Counted from the first letter of the stretch, positions 13,278 to 26,963 are shown. The stretch is 64,000 nucleotides of DNA from Craterostigma plantagineum (GCA_027422505.1 JAPQWV010000649.1:124001-188000); one strand, 5' to 3'. The notes: generated by a model from the letters alone, not told the origin. Made by a program: numbers and translations.

Positions 13278-16200
13278 GAAAAGCTATACTACGTATAGTA
13301 ATTTGTACTTTTCTCTGTGTCTGAGTTAAGTGTGCTACAAAAGCTCTAAAGTGAACTGTCTTAACGTTCGTTCATTAACAGATGGGTGGAGCCATAATCA
13401 ATAATATATATTCATATTTTTTACGTGCTCGTTATTCTGAAAAGATGGTTATTCTTTTATCAGATGAAAACCGTAGTTAAAGTTTCCAACTAGTATACCA
13501 TATTCAATTTGCTAAATTATTCGGCCTAATAATCCATGGATAGGGAAGATACAGTGATGAAGTTAATTTAAACATATCTGGTGAAAGTTTAGTTTTCTTT
13601 ATGTGATCATATTGAATGGTAATCATACTAATCTACATACAGCACACGGACCAAGTTAAAGCCATAAAAATGGTCCTCTATCGTACGATGGGCAGAGAAG
13701 ACCTCAACAGTTCCTCTCTTTTTATAATCAGCAGGCTTTGTGCGATCATTTCACAATGTGGATGGAAAATAGGAGAGCCAGGAAAGAGGCAGTGCATGTA
13801 AAGGATAAGAAAAGTATTATTTTCTTTTTCATTTTCACCGTTCCATTTCATGCTCAGCCTCGTCCCTGTCTCTCAGATCATTCTCCATTGCAAATCAAGA
13901 TATAATATAATTAAAATGATTCATTAATTACCTCACTTTTGCTCCAACGATATGTAGCTGATTTCTGGTAAGAGGAAATAATATTTTAGGACAGCAAGGG
14001 GTATTGTCTTAATTGAAATATATAATTAGATGTACCCGACCAAAGTGTACATTTATTTATTTAGGCCTATTATAAGCTCAGTACACTTGGTTAGTACAAT
14101 ATGTACAAGAAGACATTTCCTGCTATAGCTAAACTATGTACTTCGCTTGTGGCTCGTACGCAACCAATTCGAAAGTACATATGAAGAAGATTGCCATGTT
14201 CGAGCGTTACAAACAACTTCTGTGGTACAAAAATTAGGTAGGGGCTGAATATCTGACTTTTAAATAGGGCAATTTAAGTTAATACCCTTGCCAGTAGTTT
14301 TTCTCAGTTTTCAGGTCATGACATATTTTTTTTTTAGTTTGAAGGACCAACTATTCGTAAATAGCAGAATTAAGCCTTAAAAATATGAATTGACGAATAT
14401 ACACTTCTTAACATACTATAATAAGAGTTATTTTACGGCCACTTTCAGTTAGCAGTTATATTATATTGTTACATACGTAAAGTAAACTGTTATTTTTCAT
14501 CCTTTACTTGTTACTAAGATGCAGTAAAATGTCATCAACAGAGAATTTTAATTTTATGAATCACATTTATACGGTGAATCGAGCTCCAAAATTCGAATGC
14601 CCATCAACCAACCAATTTCGGCGTGTACTAGGATGTATTGTGGTATTGACGAAGCAAGATGTAAGATTTGTAATGAATTTTTATCCTTATATTTAGGGTT
14701 CTAATTCGCGAAAATAAGATGAAATCAAAGCCGTTTTTTGCAACGATTACAGCTAACATGTATAAATTCGAAGTACCCATAGTATGGCTGCTCGGTGCGG
14801 CACCTTGTTTGCTCGTTCGTCCGATGTTCATCGTTTAATTCTCGAAAATACGGTCGACCCGAATAATTTGGGTTTATTTTTACTACGCCATTAGATTCGA
14901 AATTATGTGTCAATTGTTAACTCCCAAGCCGTAAGTGGTGTAATGCATGTGGTATGAAAGACATCAAAATCAAGCAGAAATCTAGATGTTCGTGAATTGA
15001 TCAAGATGTTCGTGAATTGAGGTGATGAACAATTGTTACTGAATTAAAAACATTTGGTACTATGTCATGCTTTAACAGTACTGGCTGATTATAGTTTGAT
15101 AGATTGTGGTATATAGATAATAAATTGGTATTGTTCTGTGTAACGACTAACCGTTACTTGGAGTATAAAAAATGTTTCTAAATTATAATTAAATGAAGAA
15201 GGAATATGCTTTTTCTTTTTGAAATGGGGTTTAGAGGGAAGCAGGGTATATTTTTTTTGTTTGGCGGAATTTGTAAAATTTCCAGGATCCATTACTAGCA
15301 TAAGCTTTTCCGTTACTATTTTGCCTCGATATGTTACTAAATCGTCGGTGAAATTTTTGGCAGAAAAACTAGAATGAAATGAATTTTGGGCGGGAGAGTC
15401 CAAATAAAATCTAGTATAGATAATCTGTTACCAGCTGTGTGTGTATCTGTTACTAATTATAGGTTTATGTGTTACCAGAATTATTATAGTTTGTAGATTA
15501 GGGTAGAGTAAACGTCTAATTTTTAGGATCAATGGTCTAAGATTTTCACAGTACGTTCTTCGTAACATGGTTTATGGTACAAACCATATTTTCAATTTAT
15601 GGTTTAAGAACTAGAAATTAGAGTGCTACTTGTTTTCATTAATATTAACTTCAACTTCTTCAATTTTGACATAATATCCACGTATATTTTGCGAAACTTC
15701 GTAAATTCATATATTTTAGTGAAAATAGCGTGTTTACAATATAGATTTGAAAGTCATAACCTATTACATATTAAATTGTTATTGTGACTATGCATTGTGT
15801 TACTCGTATTGTATTGCCTTGTTACCTACATATCGACTTCTGTTTTTTTTTCTCATCTTCAATTGTTGTTGATTATTGTTAAACTATTACTGCAGGAAAT
15901 CAGTATCAACATAGAGTTTACGTTTAAGATTAACTGAAGATATCATTAATTTTGTTGAATCATTTATGTTAGGTCGACCAGGTGGATTATAAAAACAACT
16001 AATATTCATGGAACCACTAAGTATTCATGGTAGAAATATGAATCTTGATAGAAAAAGTGTATATGTTCACTTTAACTAACCAATAGCCCAATCCTCTGTT
16101 CATGCTCATTTTGAAGTTGATATATAACGAAATTTAAGAAACTTCAAGAAGGTAAGTTACGGATAATCAATTTGGCTGTCAGAGTACTTTGAATCAGAAT

Positions 16201-17211
16201 CATTGATGCCCTGTATCTAAGTTGTGATCGAAATTAGACTGAATGCCAATTCTGGACAGCAGGAATCGAATAAGTGTCCGAAAAACATTTTCGGGCACAT
16301 TTTAGATGTCGATAGACTTCGACTCAGAAAGAGCGTAAAGAATAAAAGTTATACATAATTAAGTTGACTATTCACAGGAGTTTGAATCAAGGTCATTTGA
16401 ATTTTAGATCGAAAGTTATACTAAAAAAGGTTCAGGTTGCCATTTTCGGACAAAGCCCGAAATTTTTTTTCGGGCACATGTTTTAGGTCAATGGACTTCG
16501 AATCAGAAAGAACTTAAGAATAAAAGTTATACATAATTAAGTTGGCTATTCACAGGAGTTTGAATCAAGATCATTTGAATTCGATCGAAAGTTATACTCA
16601 AGTTATCTACGGTGTTGTATGTTCTATCCCTCTTTGTAGCTATTATGTCTGATAATATATTTTGAACCTTTGTTAAATCCTTTTTCAGGCGTGATTCAGA
16701 TTTCATGCATATCATGAATTTTCGTGTTTGTTGTCGTTGGAAGCTTAGGTTTTTCTTTTTACCACTATGATTTTCGTTGCGAAACAAAAAAGGACGGATA
16801 AAAGGCAAGAAGAAAACATCGCGACAAATAGATTAACCTAACATTGCCTAACACAAGCAAAAAACTGATGATGCCATACAACCATATTAGCTTCAGAGAT
16901 TGAAGAAAGTTTGATCCAACGGCCATGAATGTCTGCTTCATCGTTGAGTTGCTGAATTTCATCCTAAGACTCGATTTGAGTGAGATTACCGTTCGCTTCA
17001 GCTCCTGCAAATTCGCGTTTGAAATCCATGAGAGCATAAGCAATCTATAAAAAACTAAAAGATGGTGGCTTTATCTTCTCATAACCAAGATATATTTTTC
17101 TGACAACAGAGCAGAAAATCACCCAATGATTGAAGAACCATTAATAGTATATAATTGAAGGACGACCTCAGAAGTTGATTGAATATTATCAGTTAAGCTT
17201 CAGACTTTTTA
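13278..17211. other. Intergenic repeat-like DNA without recognisable gene (unit 1)
   Basis: No open frame here resembles a known protein. From ~14268 the sequence (GGGCAATTTAAGTTAATACCC, then AAGGACCAACTATTCG) resembles the left end of the element at 6242, so a diverged relative may begin there. A 92-codon frame at 16765-17043 on the minus strand is unrecognised and probably not real. The unit-2 equivalent is 27340-31273. Confidence 0.4.
16290..16605. repeat. Imperfect ~180-bp tandem repeat (unit 1)
   Basis: Two copies share TTCGGGCACAT, ATAAAAGTTATACATAATTAAG and CACAGGAGTTTGAATCAAG in the same order and spacing. A weaker third copy may precede them from ~16150. This may be a remnant of a retrotransposon or a local tandem duplication. 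No coding sequence is present. Confidence 0.6.
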
Positions 17212-17267
17212 GAGCATCTCCAACCGAGCATCAAAACGCAAAATTTGGGATAAATTTACTCCACCCG
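17212..17267. mobile_element. Left end of Harbinger-like element (unit 1 copy)
   Basis: A TTA precedes the terminal sequence GAGCATCTCCAACCGAG. The piece is cut at 17267 by the Copia target duplication ACCCG and LTR. It is the duplicated left tip of the element described at 31274. Confidence 0.55.
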
Positions 17268-17703
17268 TATTGAATCGAAATTGATCGTGTGTGTGGTGTG
17301 ATTTGTTAAACAAGGATGTAACGTGGTTCGGATTTTGAATATCCTACATCCACGGAGCAAGAAATCGATGCTTTACTCAAGAACTCAATTTTACAGAATG
17401 AACACACACACTATCTTCTACAGTGACGCATACTGGCGAAGGAGAAGATAAAACCAAAACAAAACAATGTCAAAAGACTGTTAAGTCCCTGTTAGTTAAA
17501 ACTAAAATACAAAAGGCGTTACAGCAACTTTATAAGTGTAACACGCCATCTCTTCTACTTAAAGAATCCCACGTGTGAAACAGAGTAGAAAAACCTGTAT
17601 CATAGAACAGAATCAAAAACTATAGTATAAAACAGAATCAAAGCATTAGCATAAACAGATCACCCATAAACAGATCACCCATTATCACCGTTCTGTTTTA
17701 ACA
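17268..17703 (-). repeat. Copia 3' LTR copy trapped in unit 1
   Basis: This 436-bp LTR reads as identical to those at 31330 and 53026. ACCCG precedes it on the left, but on the right it is followed by 18 bases of Copia internal sequence (CCCCCCGCAAGATGGATG) and then the GLR breakpoint. It is thus a by-product of the tandem duplication and not a true solo LTR. It lies just downstream of the truncated GLR copy in the same orientation and supplies that frame's stop codon. Confidence 0.92.
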
Positions 17704-17721
17704 CCCCCCGCAAGATGGATG

Positions 17722-19058
17722 GTAGAGAGCCCGGAATAGTTAGACCAGTATCCTATTTCTTTGTAATATCTGCCGATGACATTAAGGATGTCAAAAGCGG
17801 GACGTATCACGGATTTATCATCGGTAAATGCAACATTTCCTGTTAAACCAGTCATATTTGTCCGCAGTATATCATCACGCAATTGATTCCCCCCATCAAA
17901 CTTGCTCAAAACTCCAAGATTGAGACCTCCCATCGCATTACTCAAGGTCGAGCTGTTAGAGAACGAGATGGTGTTATTACGACCGAAGAAGGCTTTCACC
18001 GCACGAGCAATGATCATTACAGTATCGTAAGCATAAAATCCATAAGGGTTCAATCCGACAGAATTATTGCCCAATTTTTTCCACCTGGATACGAAATCTC
18101 TTTTCCTCTTAGAATCGGGCACATGTGGGCTTAGAGTTAAGACTCCCTGAATGGATTTAATATTCGTTACAGAATCTGGTTGGGAATCTAACACCGTGGA
18201 CAACCACGCCGTGGCTATCCACACATAACCCTTCTCTACCATTCCAAGTTTTTGAGCCAAATCGAAAACCTTCAATCCAATCACAGCATAAGCATGAACA
18301 ATAATAACCCGGCACTCCATCTGTGAAATTCTGACCAACAGTTGGTCGATTTCCTCATTGGTTGCTAAGGCTTCGGGAGAAAGCACAGCCTTGTAAGAAA
18401 TCTTGCAACGCCTCTCTGCGAGTTTATCTGCTAGAGCTATCATAGTACCACGGCTTTGCTCGTCATCAGTGTAAACAGTCACGACTTCTCTGTAACCAAA
18501 ATAACTGATCATGTCGGCTATGGCGGTCATTTGATAAAGATCGTTGGGAGCTGTCTGGACGAAGTAAGGGTACTGAAGAGATGATAGGCTTGGATCCAGC
18601 GCGGTAAACGAAAGCATGGGGACGTGGAGTTCATTTGCCAGATGCGACAATACATGAGCCATTCCAGAGGTTTGAGGTCCGATGATGGCCACTGTATCAG
18701 TCTCCATGTACTGCAATCCTGTGTATACATTTTGAAGTTTCATTTCAGAGAATCTTAGCAATCACAATCTCTTGTGAGAATCTTAGGACTGATGAAGTAC
18801 CTCCCATAATGCCAAGGAAACCACTATAATTCGCATTATACGTGGACAGCACTAGTTTTTTGCTTCCGAGAATACTAGAATCAGCATTTATATCTTCAAC
18901 TGCAGCTTCCATAGCAACCTTTGCCACTCTCCCATTGATTGTACCAATGCAAAGATGGATCCAATGTTCACGACATCTGGGCTTGGATGGTTTTGAGAAA
19001 ATACGCCAACAAAGAGAAGAGGCAACGCAAGCACAATAGTGACGCAGGGGAAGTTCAT
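17722..19058 (-). pseudogene. Truncated GLR copy (exon 1 and 5' two-thirds of exon 2)
   Basis: The copy retains exon 1 (18801-19058), intron 1 and the first ~1 kb of exon 2 (17722-18718), so only the signal peptide and most of the extracellular amino-terminal domain remain. The ligand-binding domain, all membrane segments and the pore are missing. A one-base loss in an A run at ~18945 shifts the exon 1 frame after about 36 codons. Exon 2 is otherwise open and runs through the duplication junction, adding IHLAGGVKTER from Copia sequence before a TGA inside the LTR. The upstream GLR promoter region is copied too (19059 onward), so it may be transcribed. It cannot make a channel. Confidence 0.9.
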
Positions 19059-20304
19059 TGCTACGAAGATTATGATGCAAAACCAGGTTATTAACTTCGG
19101 AGGATCAGGATATCATGTGCAACTCTAGCAAAAGATATATAAGAGACAATTTGAGGTCGTAAGCATTTTATGATGGGACATTCAGTACATAAGGAATAAT
19201 CCGATGAATTCTCAAACAGTAAAATATGAAAAAAGGAACCATCGCTTAAGCTGTAAAAAGATACCCCCGAACACGTAAACAAGAAGAGACAAAAACACAG
19301 TCCACAAATCAACCTTTTTGGGAGAAAAGGGAAAATAATGCTCCCCTAAAAGGCCTAATCTGAAACAAACGAAATAAAAGTAACCAAAATCTCTTTCGAA
19401 CTAGCGAGGTAAAGTGCACGATACAGAACGAAGTCACCTTACTTGCTTCGCCAGATAACTAAAGTAGCTCAGCGCAGCGCAGTATGCCGCGATGCTTAAA
19501 CCATAACTTGTTAAATGACAAAAGCAACCTGGAAAAGAGATGCTCACATGAGAAAAAAACAGCCCACTTGCTCGATTCGATTAATTAGTGGTGGGACTTT
19601 GTTCTGTCCTCAGTAATATTTTAACTGGTGATTAGAAATCCCTAAGGATGGAGGAATATAACATGCAATTTACATAGGGCATGCACTTCCTTATTTGTCT
19701 GGCATATAATATTCTTGAAACTGAAGCTTGGATATTTGCTTGAAAAGAACCGTTCTGACCCACTTCATTTGCATGATGACACTAGAAACCAAAGTCAGCA
19801 ATGTCATGATGATGTAGAGATGGTAAAATTGCATCGGAAGAAGTCGGTATCACATCAGCAATCATCTTTCGGAATAAAATTTGAGCCACTTGTTAGCTGT
19901 AATAGTATCATGATAGGTAAAAAAAATTGACATTTCGTTCTTGTTGGGTTAGGCACTTAGGTCAGCAGAGCGCATGATTCTTGATATATTTGCCGTTTAG
20001 CCCATATCTCTTTCTTCACGACTCTTCTTCAATTAAAAGGAGGATAGCGTTTCACTTTTACCATTACCAATGGGCCCATATTGATATTGGTTAATCAATA
20101 GTTATCTTGGTCAGAAAACACTTGATGACGCAGACGCTAATTAACGAGCATATGAGAGAAGGAAGCGAAAAGTAGAGAAAACATTGAATGGATGGAACCT
20201 ACCTATGTGGGTAACTCTTTCGTCTATTCAATTGCATTATACCCATCACGAATAGAATATTTTTTTATTAGCATGATTACCATGTGTATCTGCAATAAAA
20301 AGAA

Positions 20305-21636
20305 GGGTTAATTACAGTTCAGGCCCTAGTAACATTTTTAACTTTTGGTTCAGGCACCATTCGAATTTCATTTAGGATAAAGGACCAACTTTTCGAAAAA
20401 CTAAGCTGTCAGGCCCTAAAATGACGCAAAATGACATGTTTAACCATGACATATGTCAAAATTACGCTGTATACCTAAATAATCCGTTCCAGCCAATTAT
20501 AACAGTTCGGCGCTGAAAAAGAACACTTTCTTTTACTTGGATAACAACAGTCTTGTATTGAGTACCATATGTCGTCTATTTAGTAACAAATGACGTCACA
20601 GAAGTAACACAACATTAAAAAATAATACCACTTCCTGCAACATCATTTGTTAATGTGTTACTGCAGGAATCGGTATTATTTTTGAATGATGTGGTACTTA
20701 TGCGACTTCGTTTGTTACTAAATAGATGCCAGATGGTACTCAATACAAAACTGTTGTTATCCAAATGAGAGAAAGTGTTTTTTTTTATGCGCAAAACTGT
20801 TATAATTGTTCTTGAACCTCCACACGACCACCCCATGTTTTCCAAGACAGAAAATTCATCATTATAGGGAGCAATGCTCGATCAGTGGGAAATATAGGGT
20901 TTGATAGTCCGATGTAATAAATATGCCTGTTAATAACATTTTACTGTCGATAAGTAACGTCTTATGACGTTAAAATAACAGTTACGGATTTTACGGTAAC
21001 AAATCAGTATAATTGTGTAACAGTTATAATTGTTCTTGAACCCTCCACCCGACCATCCTTCCCCCTGTTTCCCTAGACAGAAAATTCATCATTTATAGGG
21101 AGCAATGCTCCTATAATGGATTACCAATTTTCAATCTCGAAACGTGTAATAAGATCGAAACGCTAATGATTCGATCTTTTATAGAAAAACGCTAATGGTC
21201 ATCGCGTTGAGTTTAGGGTTTACGGTTTAGGGTTTATGGTGTAATATCGCATGATGGAAAACAAAACAAGGTGTTAACAATCGATTGTGCTCGATCTGTG
21301 TGAAAAATGAGGTTCGATAGTTCGATGTAATAAATATGTCTGTTAATAACATTTTACTGTCGATAAGTAACGTCTTATGACGTTAAAGTAACACTTGCGT
21401 TTGTTACGATAACAAATCAGTATAACTGTGTAACAAATCAGTATAACTGTGTAACATAAAACTGACGTCAAATACCATTCAGAAATCACTTTTATTAAGG
21501 GTAATTTCGTCAAATCACAGTTTTGGGTCCTTTTCACTTAATTTTTCAAAAAAGAGGTCCTTAAAACTAAAAAAATATCTGACAGGGTCTGATCCCTAAT
21601 TTTAAACTATTCTGGGGCCTGACACAAAATTTCCCC
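20305..21636. mobile_element. Non-coding, Mutator-like element with degenerate terminal inverted repeats (unit 2)
   Basis: This is the unit-2 copy of the element at 6242-7573, with the same ends, foldback and internal direct repeats. It arose by the 14-kb duplication, not by transposition. Confidence 0.45.
20494..20808. repeat. Foldback (long imperfect hairpin), unit 2
   Basis: This is the duplicate of the hairpin at 6431-6745, with the same arms and loop. Confidence 0.75.
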
Positions 21637-21959
21637 ATAAAAGAAACCAAACAACGACGACGCAGACATAACAGTGAAAAGAGATGTTGTCTTGTAGTCA
21701 ATGCATAGACGTAGACCAGTTGTCTTTTCTGTTCAACATTTAATTATAAAACAGTTGAAGCAGACATTGATATTTACACTCTACGATCAAATGATAATAC
21801 TTGATCAAAAATGAAATTAGACATATAATATCTTCCAGTACTACATAGGACTAAAAGAAGCAGCACAACCAAGATGCAATATGATAAACAGACAATAACA
21901 TTGTCTTGTAAGCATTTGGACCAGGAATGGAGGTGCTCCGATAAGCTTGTAATGTAAAC

Positions 21960-23898
21960 TTAGGCATAGTAATTTAAACTGGCTTTCTTCTTCGCCTGAA
22001 CTTGTACAATCCCTTCGTTAAAATCCTCATGGTTCACCTGGAAAGAAATGTGACTTCTTTAAGTTTATACCTTAGACCGTAAAATCAGAAAACTCGAAAG
22101 ACAGTCTAATAAGCGACTAGGCGTCGTCATGAATTCACATCCCTCGGATTTCTGGCGAGATCCTTGCAACATGGAAAAAACCCAGAGGTTACGAGGAGTG
22201 ATTCGTTGCTAATTTAGCTCACATGAAATGGAAGTTGTTGGCTAGGTCCCGTTAATTCAGAAAAAGAGAGTGTAAGCTTACTGTCACAACTCTGATGAAT
22301 TTTCTACAGGTATGATGCGAAACACAAAGGCAAACATACAAACACCACCGAATGTGTTGTGTGTGCGTGAAACAGAGAGGATCACATGCCTGCTTCGACA
22401 CAAACAGCCAGACATTCTGTTCCTTGAATGGATCTGCACCAGAATATCATTAAAAAAAAGGAGGAGAAAAAAGAAAGTTACTCTCAGTTGTAAGTACAAA
22501 AACATTATAGATCTAGATTGAACTACAAGATAATTATATTGAAAAAAAAAGGAAAAAAATGAAGTACACAAGTGGCCTGCAGAATGCGGTGCCCTGGCTT
22601 CCTCGGTAGGATGTGGAAATTCAATCTTACGATCCAACCGACCAGAAGGCATTAAGGCAGGATCGAGGAGCCCGATTGGTTGCCGCTATGACCTGAACAA
22701 AGTATAAAACCATAAGTGAGAGAATCACGAGTAAGACCACTACTGTGCCTAAACCTTGATGCTCCAGGCACAATTAGAAAATACCCAATGGACAGTACTT
22801 CGAAGAACAGCATAAATGCATGTTACCAACTAAAGGTACAAACTGAAAGCACCAGGCCGATAGTAAGCAGAATGTTAGAGAAGGCTATCAAAGTACAAAC
22901 ATAAAAAAACAAATGTAACGACTAACGACAGAAAAAAGGAAGACTAAAAAAAAGTAGATGATAACCTTAATCCTGTCATCACTGCTAAGACCATCAAGTT
23001 GATTTAGCAATTCAAGCATTGTCCACTGCACCTCTCTATCCCCACTAATTTCACTGCAAGAAATATTATTATCTGCTATCAGCACTTAAGCACAGAACAG
23101 ATTCCAAAAACCTTTAATACAAGAGCTTCTAGTGTCCATTCAAACATCAATAACCTACAAACTCATACACAACCAACAAAAATGCTATATTTGGAAGAAA
23201 CTTCATACCTATCAAAACGTTTTGTTCCAATAGCATCAATCTCGGTGATGCATGGCGCCTTTTCTTTGCGAGTCAAGATCAATATTTGCACCATCTTCTT
23301 CGGCCTCTTCCATCTCACCTGGCGTGTGGACATTTTAAGCACGACACGTTTACGCTTCCTTTGCGAGTCAAGGTCAATATTTGCACCATCTTCTTCGGCC
23401 TCTTCCTCTAGGTTCATTTCCAATATCTGGAACAACAATATGTCGGAAGTTGAACAGCCAGCCAGTATCACAACTCCAGGAGCCCCCACAAAACCTGAAA
23501 TGGAAAGGATAACTCAAACATTAATTATGATTCCAGGCAAATATACCTCAACAATGTTTCAAAACAAGTACCGCAACTGCTTGTTGATTTTAATCTTTTC
23601 TTGGTTTTCTTCACTCTTCTCTCTGCATGAATCTACTTCCAGATTCGTTCTCTACAAGTCTTCCTGGGAAAAAAAATCAAAATTGCGCACGAAAACACAG
23701 GGGCTTCAATCTATACAAACCGAATCGATATACAGAAAAAAAAATTCTACTCACTGGAAGTCAATTACAAACAAAAAACGAAATGACCAAACCGACCTTG
23801 ATGATTCTGATTTGTCTGTCGAGCAGGCGACACTTTCGCTTGATTTCATCGATGGTCATCGAACTGAACTGATCATCCTCCAAATTCTCTTCCGCCAT
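21960..23898 (-). pseudogene. RPT5: 26S proteasome ATPase RPT5 (subunit 6A) pseudogene, unit 2
   Basis: This is the duplicate of the RPT5 pseudogene at 7897-9835 and carries the same deletions, repeated segment and frameshift. Two homopolymer-length differences (near 22950 and 23605) are the only changes I noticed. The gene was therefore already broken before the 14-kb duplication. Confidence 0.88.
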
Positions 23899-25340
23899 TA
23901 TTTTTCCATGAATAATCACGAGTGGGTAGGGAGAGAAAGATAGAGAGATCCGTACGTGATAACTCATGCCTTGAAGAAGGGGATATGAATCGGTCCCTAC
24001 AAGATTTCTTTTCGTAAAAAGGTGCTGAGACTAAGCAAAACTTTTGTTTTAAGTCCCTCACATGATATTAATATTGCCCTCTTTGTCTCAAAAGCTTTGT
24101 CCAATAGAGCAAGAGCTTGAAAATATAGAAAAGTTCTGCCTATCGCTACATCGGATAATCGAAACAATATTGTTGGGAATCATACATCGGATAATCGAAC
24201 AATTGTGACTTATCATATGCTCATTATTGTTACACTCTCTATCGTCATTAGTTTTAGTGATCCATAAGGTTTTGTAAGTAAATCAATAATGCCCTGAAGG
24301 AAATATATCTAGAGACTATAAAGTATAGTGGGAGAAGAAAAGTGAAATATTGTCCTGTGGGCTTCTCAAAACTACAAAGGCACTCGCTGTTTAAAGACAG
24401 CACAGGGAAAGTGCCCTTAAAAAGGGGTTCGAACATTCTATTCTACAAACTTAAATGACCATCTTTCGTTCACTTTAGTCGACTTAGCTGTAGGCAAACA
24501 AAAGCATAATATTTAGCCTATTTCTATTTTCCCCCTTAATCCTCTGCGTGAGTGGGAGTAGTACAAAAGAGGATCCTAAAATTCAAGACTAATAGTAGCA
24601 ACCACTGTTTATATAGGAAAATAGGCTTTGCTTTCGATGGGTGGCACAAAATCATAGTAACTTCTTTTCTGCTAAATTGAAAACTTCCTCCTAATTTGAT
24701 ACTTGACTAATAACATGCAAAAGTAAATCGTTTATTTTTTACTTATATTTTTTGCGCATACTATTGTTCATTTCTGCTCTTCACTGGTAATTAGAAGATA
24801 AACCCTAAACAGTGCACAGGTGATATTTATCAAATGGTGGGGTAAATATACTTGATGAAAGAATCCAAGCCAGACTAGCTTGAAAATTTTGAATTAAGAC
24901 GACAGATCAATTTTCTTGTGATCACTTTGAGTTATCGATTATAATTGTTATTTGTTGAACATATTTTTTATCCCACCAGATATTTTTTTGTCACTTTGTG
25001 GAGATTATTGTTCATATATTCTCCCATACACAAAGCATGACAAGCATGTTGATATGCTAACATGATTATTCTCATCAGATGGTTGCATTTATAACAGTAG
25101 AGAGCTAAGGATACATATATATATATATAAATATATGCAGGAGTCTTCACCTAATCAATGCATTGACTTATTCGAAATTCACAAGCTACAATACACAACT
25201 AGCTAGCTACAAGGTAAAAATGCAATTGCATCAATAACAAGTTATGATCCAATTTATTTGTCAGCACATGCAAGACGACAAGTAAAGCCATCCATCACCT
25301 GGCCATGAATTAATTAATGAAATATATGTATATATAGTAG

Positions 25341-25667
25341 CTAGTAGTCTTCTTCTCCCCATTTATGAGTAGTGAAATTGATATAATCAGCGGCTTTTCT
25401 ATCGATCCCGGGTTCAGCCACGTAACGACCTCTATCTTCATCACTTGGATACACTTTATAAGCCTTCATCATGTTGCATTCACCATCCCTCGAGGAGGAG
25501 TAGTAGTTGTAGTCCCTTCCTTTTCTTGATCTTGATGATGGATTGTTGTTATTGTTTTTGAAGCAACCAAATAAACAGAACGATGAAGATTTCTTCATCT
25601 TGTAGTTTCCTGACATTTTTTTTTTCTTTTTATTGAAGGCAGGGGAAGACAAAAACTGAGTAGACAA
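25341..25667 (-). CDS. Small conserved plant protein of unknown function, 108 aa (unit 2 copy)
   Basis: This copy encodes the same 108 residues as the unit-1 gene and keeps its upstream TATA box and flanks, so both copies should be expressible. It is the only apparently intact protein-coding gene whose dosage is doubled by the tandem duplication. Confidence 0.72.
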   Translation of the reverse strand: MSTQFLSSPAFNKKKKKMSGNYKMKKSSSFCLFGCFKNNNNNPSSRSRKGRDYNYYSSSRDGECNMMKAYKVYPSDEDRGRYVAEPGIDRKAADYINFTTHKWGEEDY

Positions 25668-25742
25668 CAGCTTTATTTAAGAATATAAAATGCTTAGCAG
25701 CCTATATATGATTTTGAATGTCTTTCATTAATCTGTGTTCCA

Positions 25743-25752
25743 GTATTTATAG
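25743..25752 (-). promoter_or_regulatory. TATA box for the 108-aa gene (unit 2)
   Basis: This is the same CTATAAATAC box in the duplicated promoter, at the same distance from the start codon. Confidence 0.6.
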
Positions 25753-26234
25753 GGAGAAATTATCTTACTGGAGGCTTTTGCGCGAGCGTGGGGAGGAATC
25801 TTTGGGAATTCAAAGAATTAGTAATTTATTGTCGAGAGAGATCCATGACTGATGGTGGTCATTTTATGAAATGAAAGTACATATTATTGTTGGTGCTGGT
25901 ATAGTATAGACCTAGCTAGTCAAAGGAAGAAACTCGAGTAAACGCCCACCGCTGCTTTGACCCATGCACGGAGACATATTTTCCTTATTCCGTTAAATAA
26001 TTTTCTACCCACGCAATGATGAATATAGTATTCCCCTTTCCACCATTTTCCTGAATCAATTGCTTTGTCATGTAATGAAAAGTTTTCTTACTAGAGAGGG
26101 TTTCTGATTATTTCCTACAGTTTTTGGTTACAAAATATTAATATAGTATTACGCTTAATATAAACAATATGCACACAGCGACGGAAGAGACTTGGGTTCT
26201 CTCTCCATGAATATTGAATTTTCTAACCTAACAC

Positions 26235-26270
<36 letters not shown>

Positions 26271-26650
26271 GCTTTCAAAGGATTTATTACAACTTCACGT
26301 TTCAGTCAACATTATTGGAGATTCCCTTGAATTAGCATTGTTTGATTTGATTTTAAAGTAGAAAAGATACTCGTACTGTACTATTATTATTTTAGAGAAA
26401 GAAATGACAGTTTCTTAGCAGAGTTTATAATAAGGTGCGTCAATTTTTATAGTAGTTGTGTCTATTTTCTTTTAATATTTTCTTTTATCAAGATACGAAC
26501 TGCAATCAGACAATAATAATAATAGTATAATTATTCTTTTATAATTTGCTCTAACTAATAAATAATAGTAAAAAAACTAAAATTATCAATTAAAAAAGGT
26601 GTGTATCGAAAAAGCGAGCCTAAAGAATACCTTTTGGACCATTAATTAAT

Positions 26651-26963
26651 GGCAGAATTATAAAAATGGGTCACTAAGTATACCTTTTTTTTTTATTTTG
26701 GGTCACTATGTTTGCCAGTTACAAAACTAGGTCATTAAGTATGTATATAATAATAGAATTGGGTTACTAGTTAAAAACTAGGTCACTAACTAGGTATATA
26801 ATTACAAATTTGGGTCACTAAGTATGTATATAATAAGAAAAAAGAGGTCAATGTCCCAATTTTGTTACTATGTATACTTAATGACCTAGTTTTGTAACTG
26901 GCAAACACAGTGGTCCAAAATCGAAAATTGTCATACTTAGTGACCCATTTTTATAATTTTTCC
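26651..26963. mobile_element. Mutator-type MITE with 9-bp target duplication (unit 2)
   Basis: This is the duplicate of the MITE at 12589-12901, with the same TTAATTAAT flanks. It was copied as part of the 14-kb unit. Confidence 0.8.

Noticed and set aside
16765..17043. 92-codon minus-strand frame with hydrophobic C-terminus
   Set aside because: No recognisable homology, no promoter or splice context, and AT-rich composition; it is probably chance.
17268..17703. Solo LTR of the Copia family
   Set aside because: ACCCG is present only on the left; on the right 18 bases of Copia coding sequence are followed by GLR sequence. It is a fragment copied by the tandem duplication.
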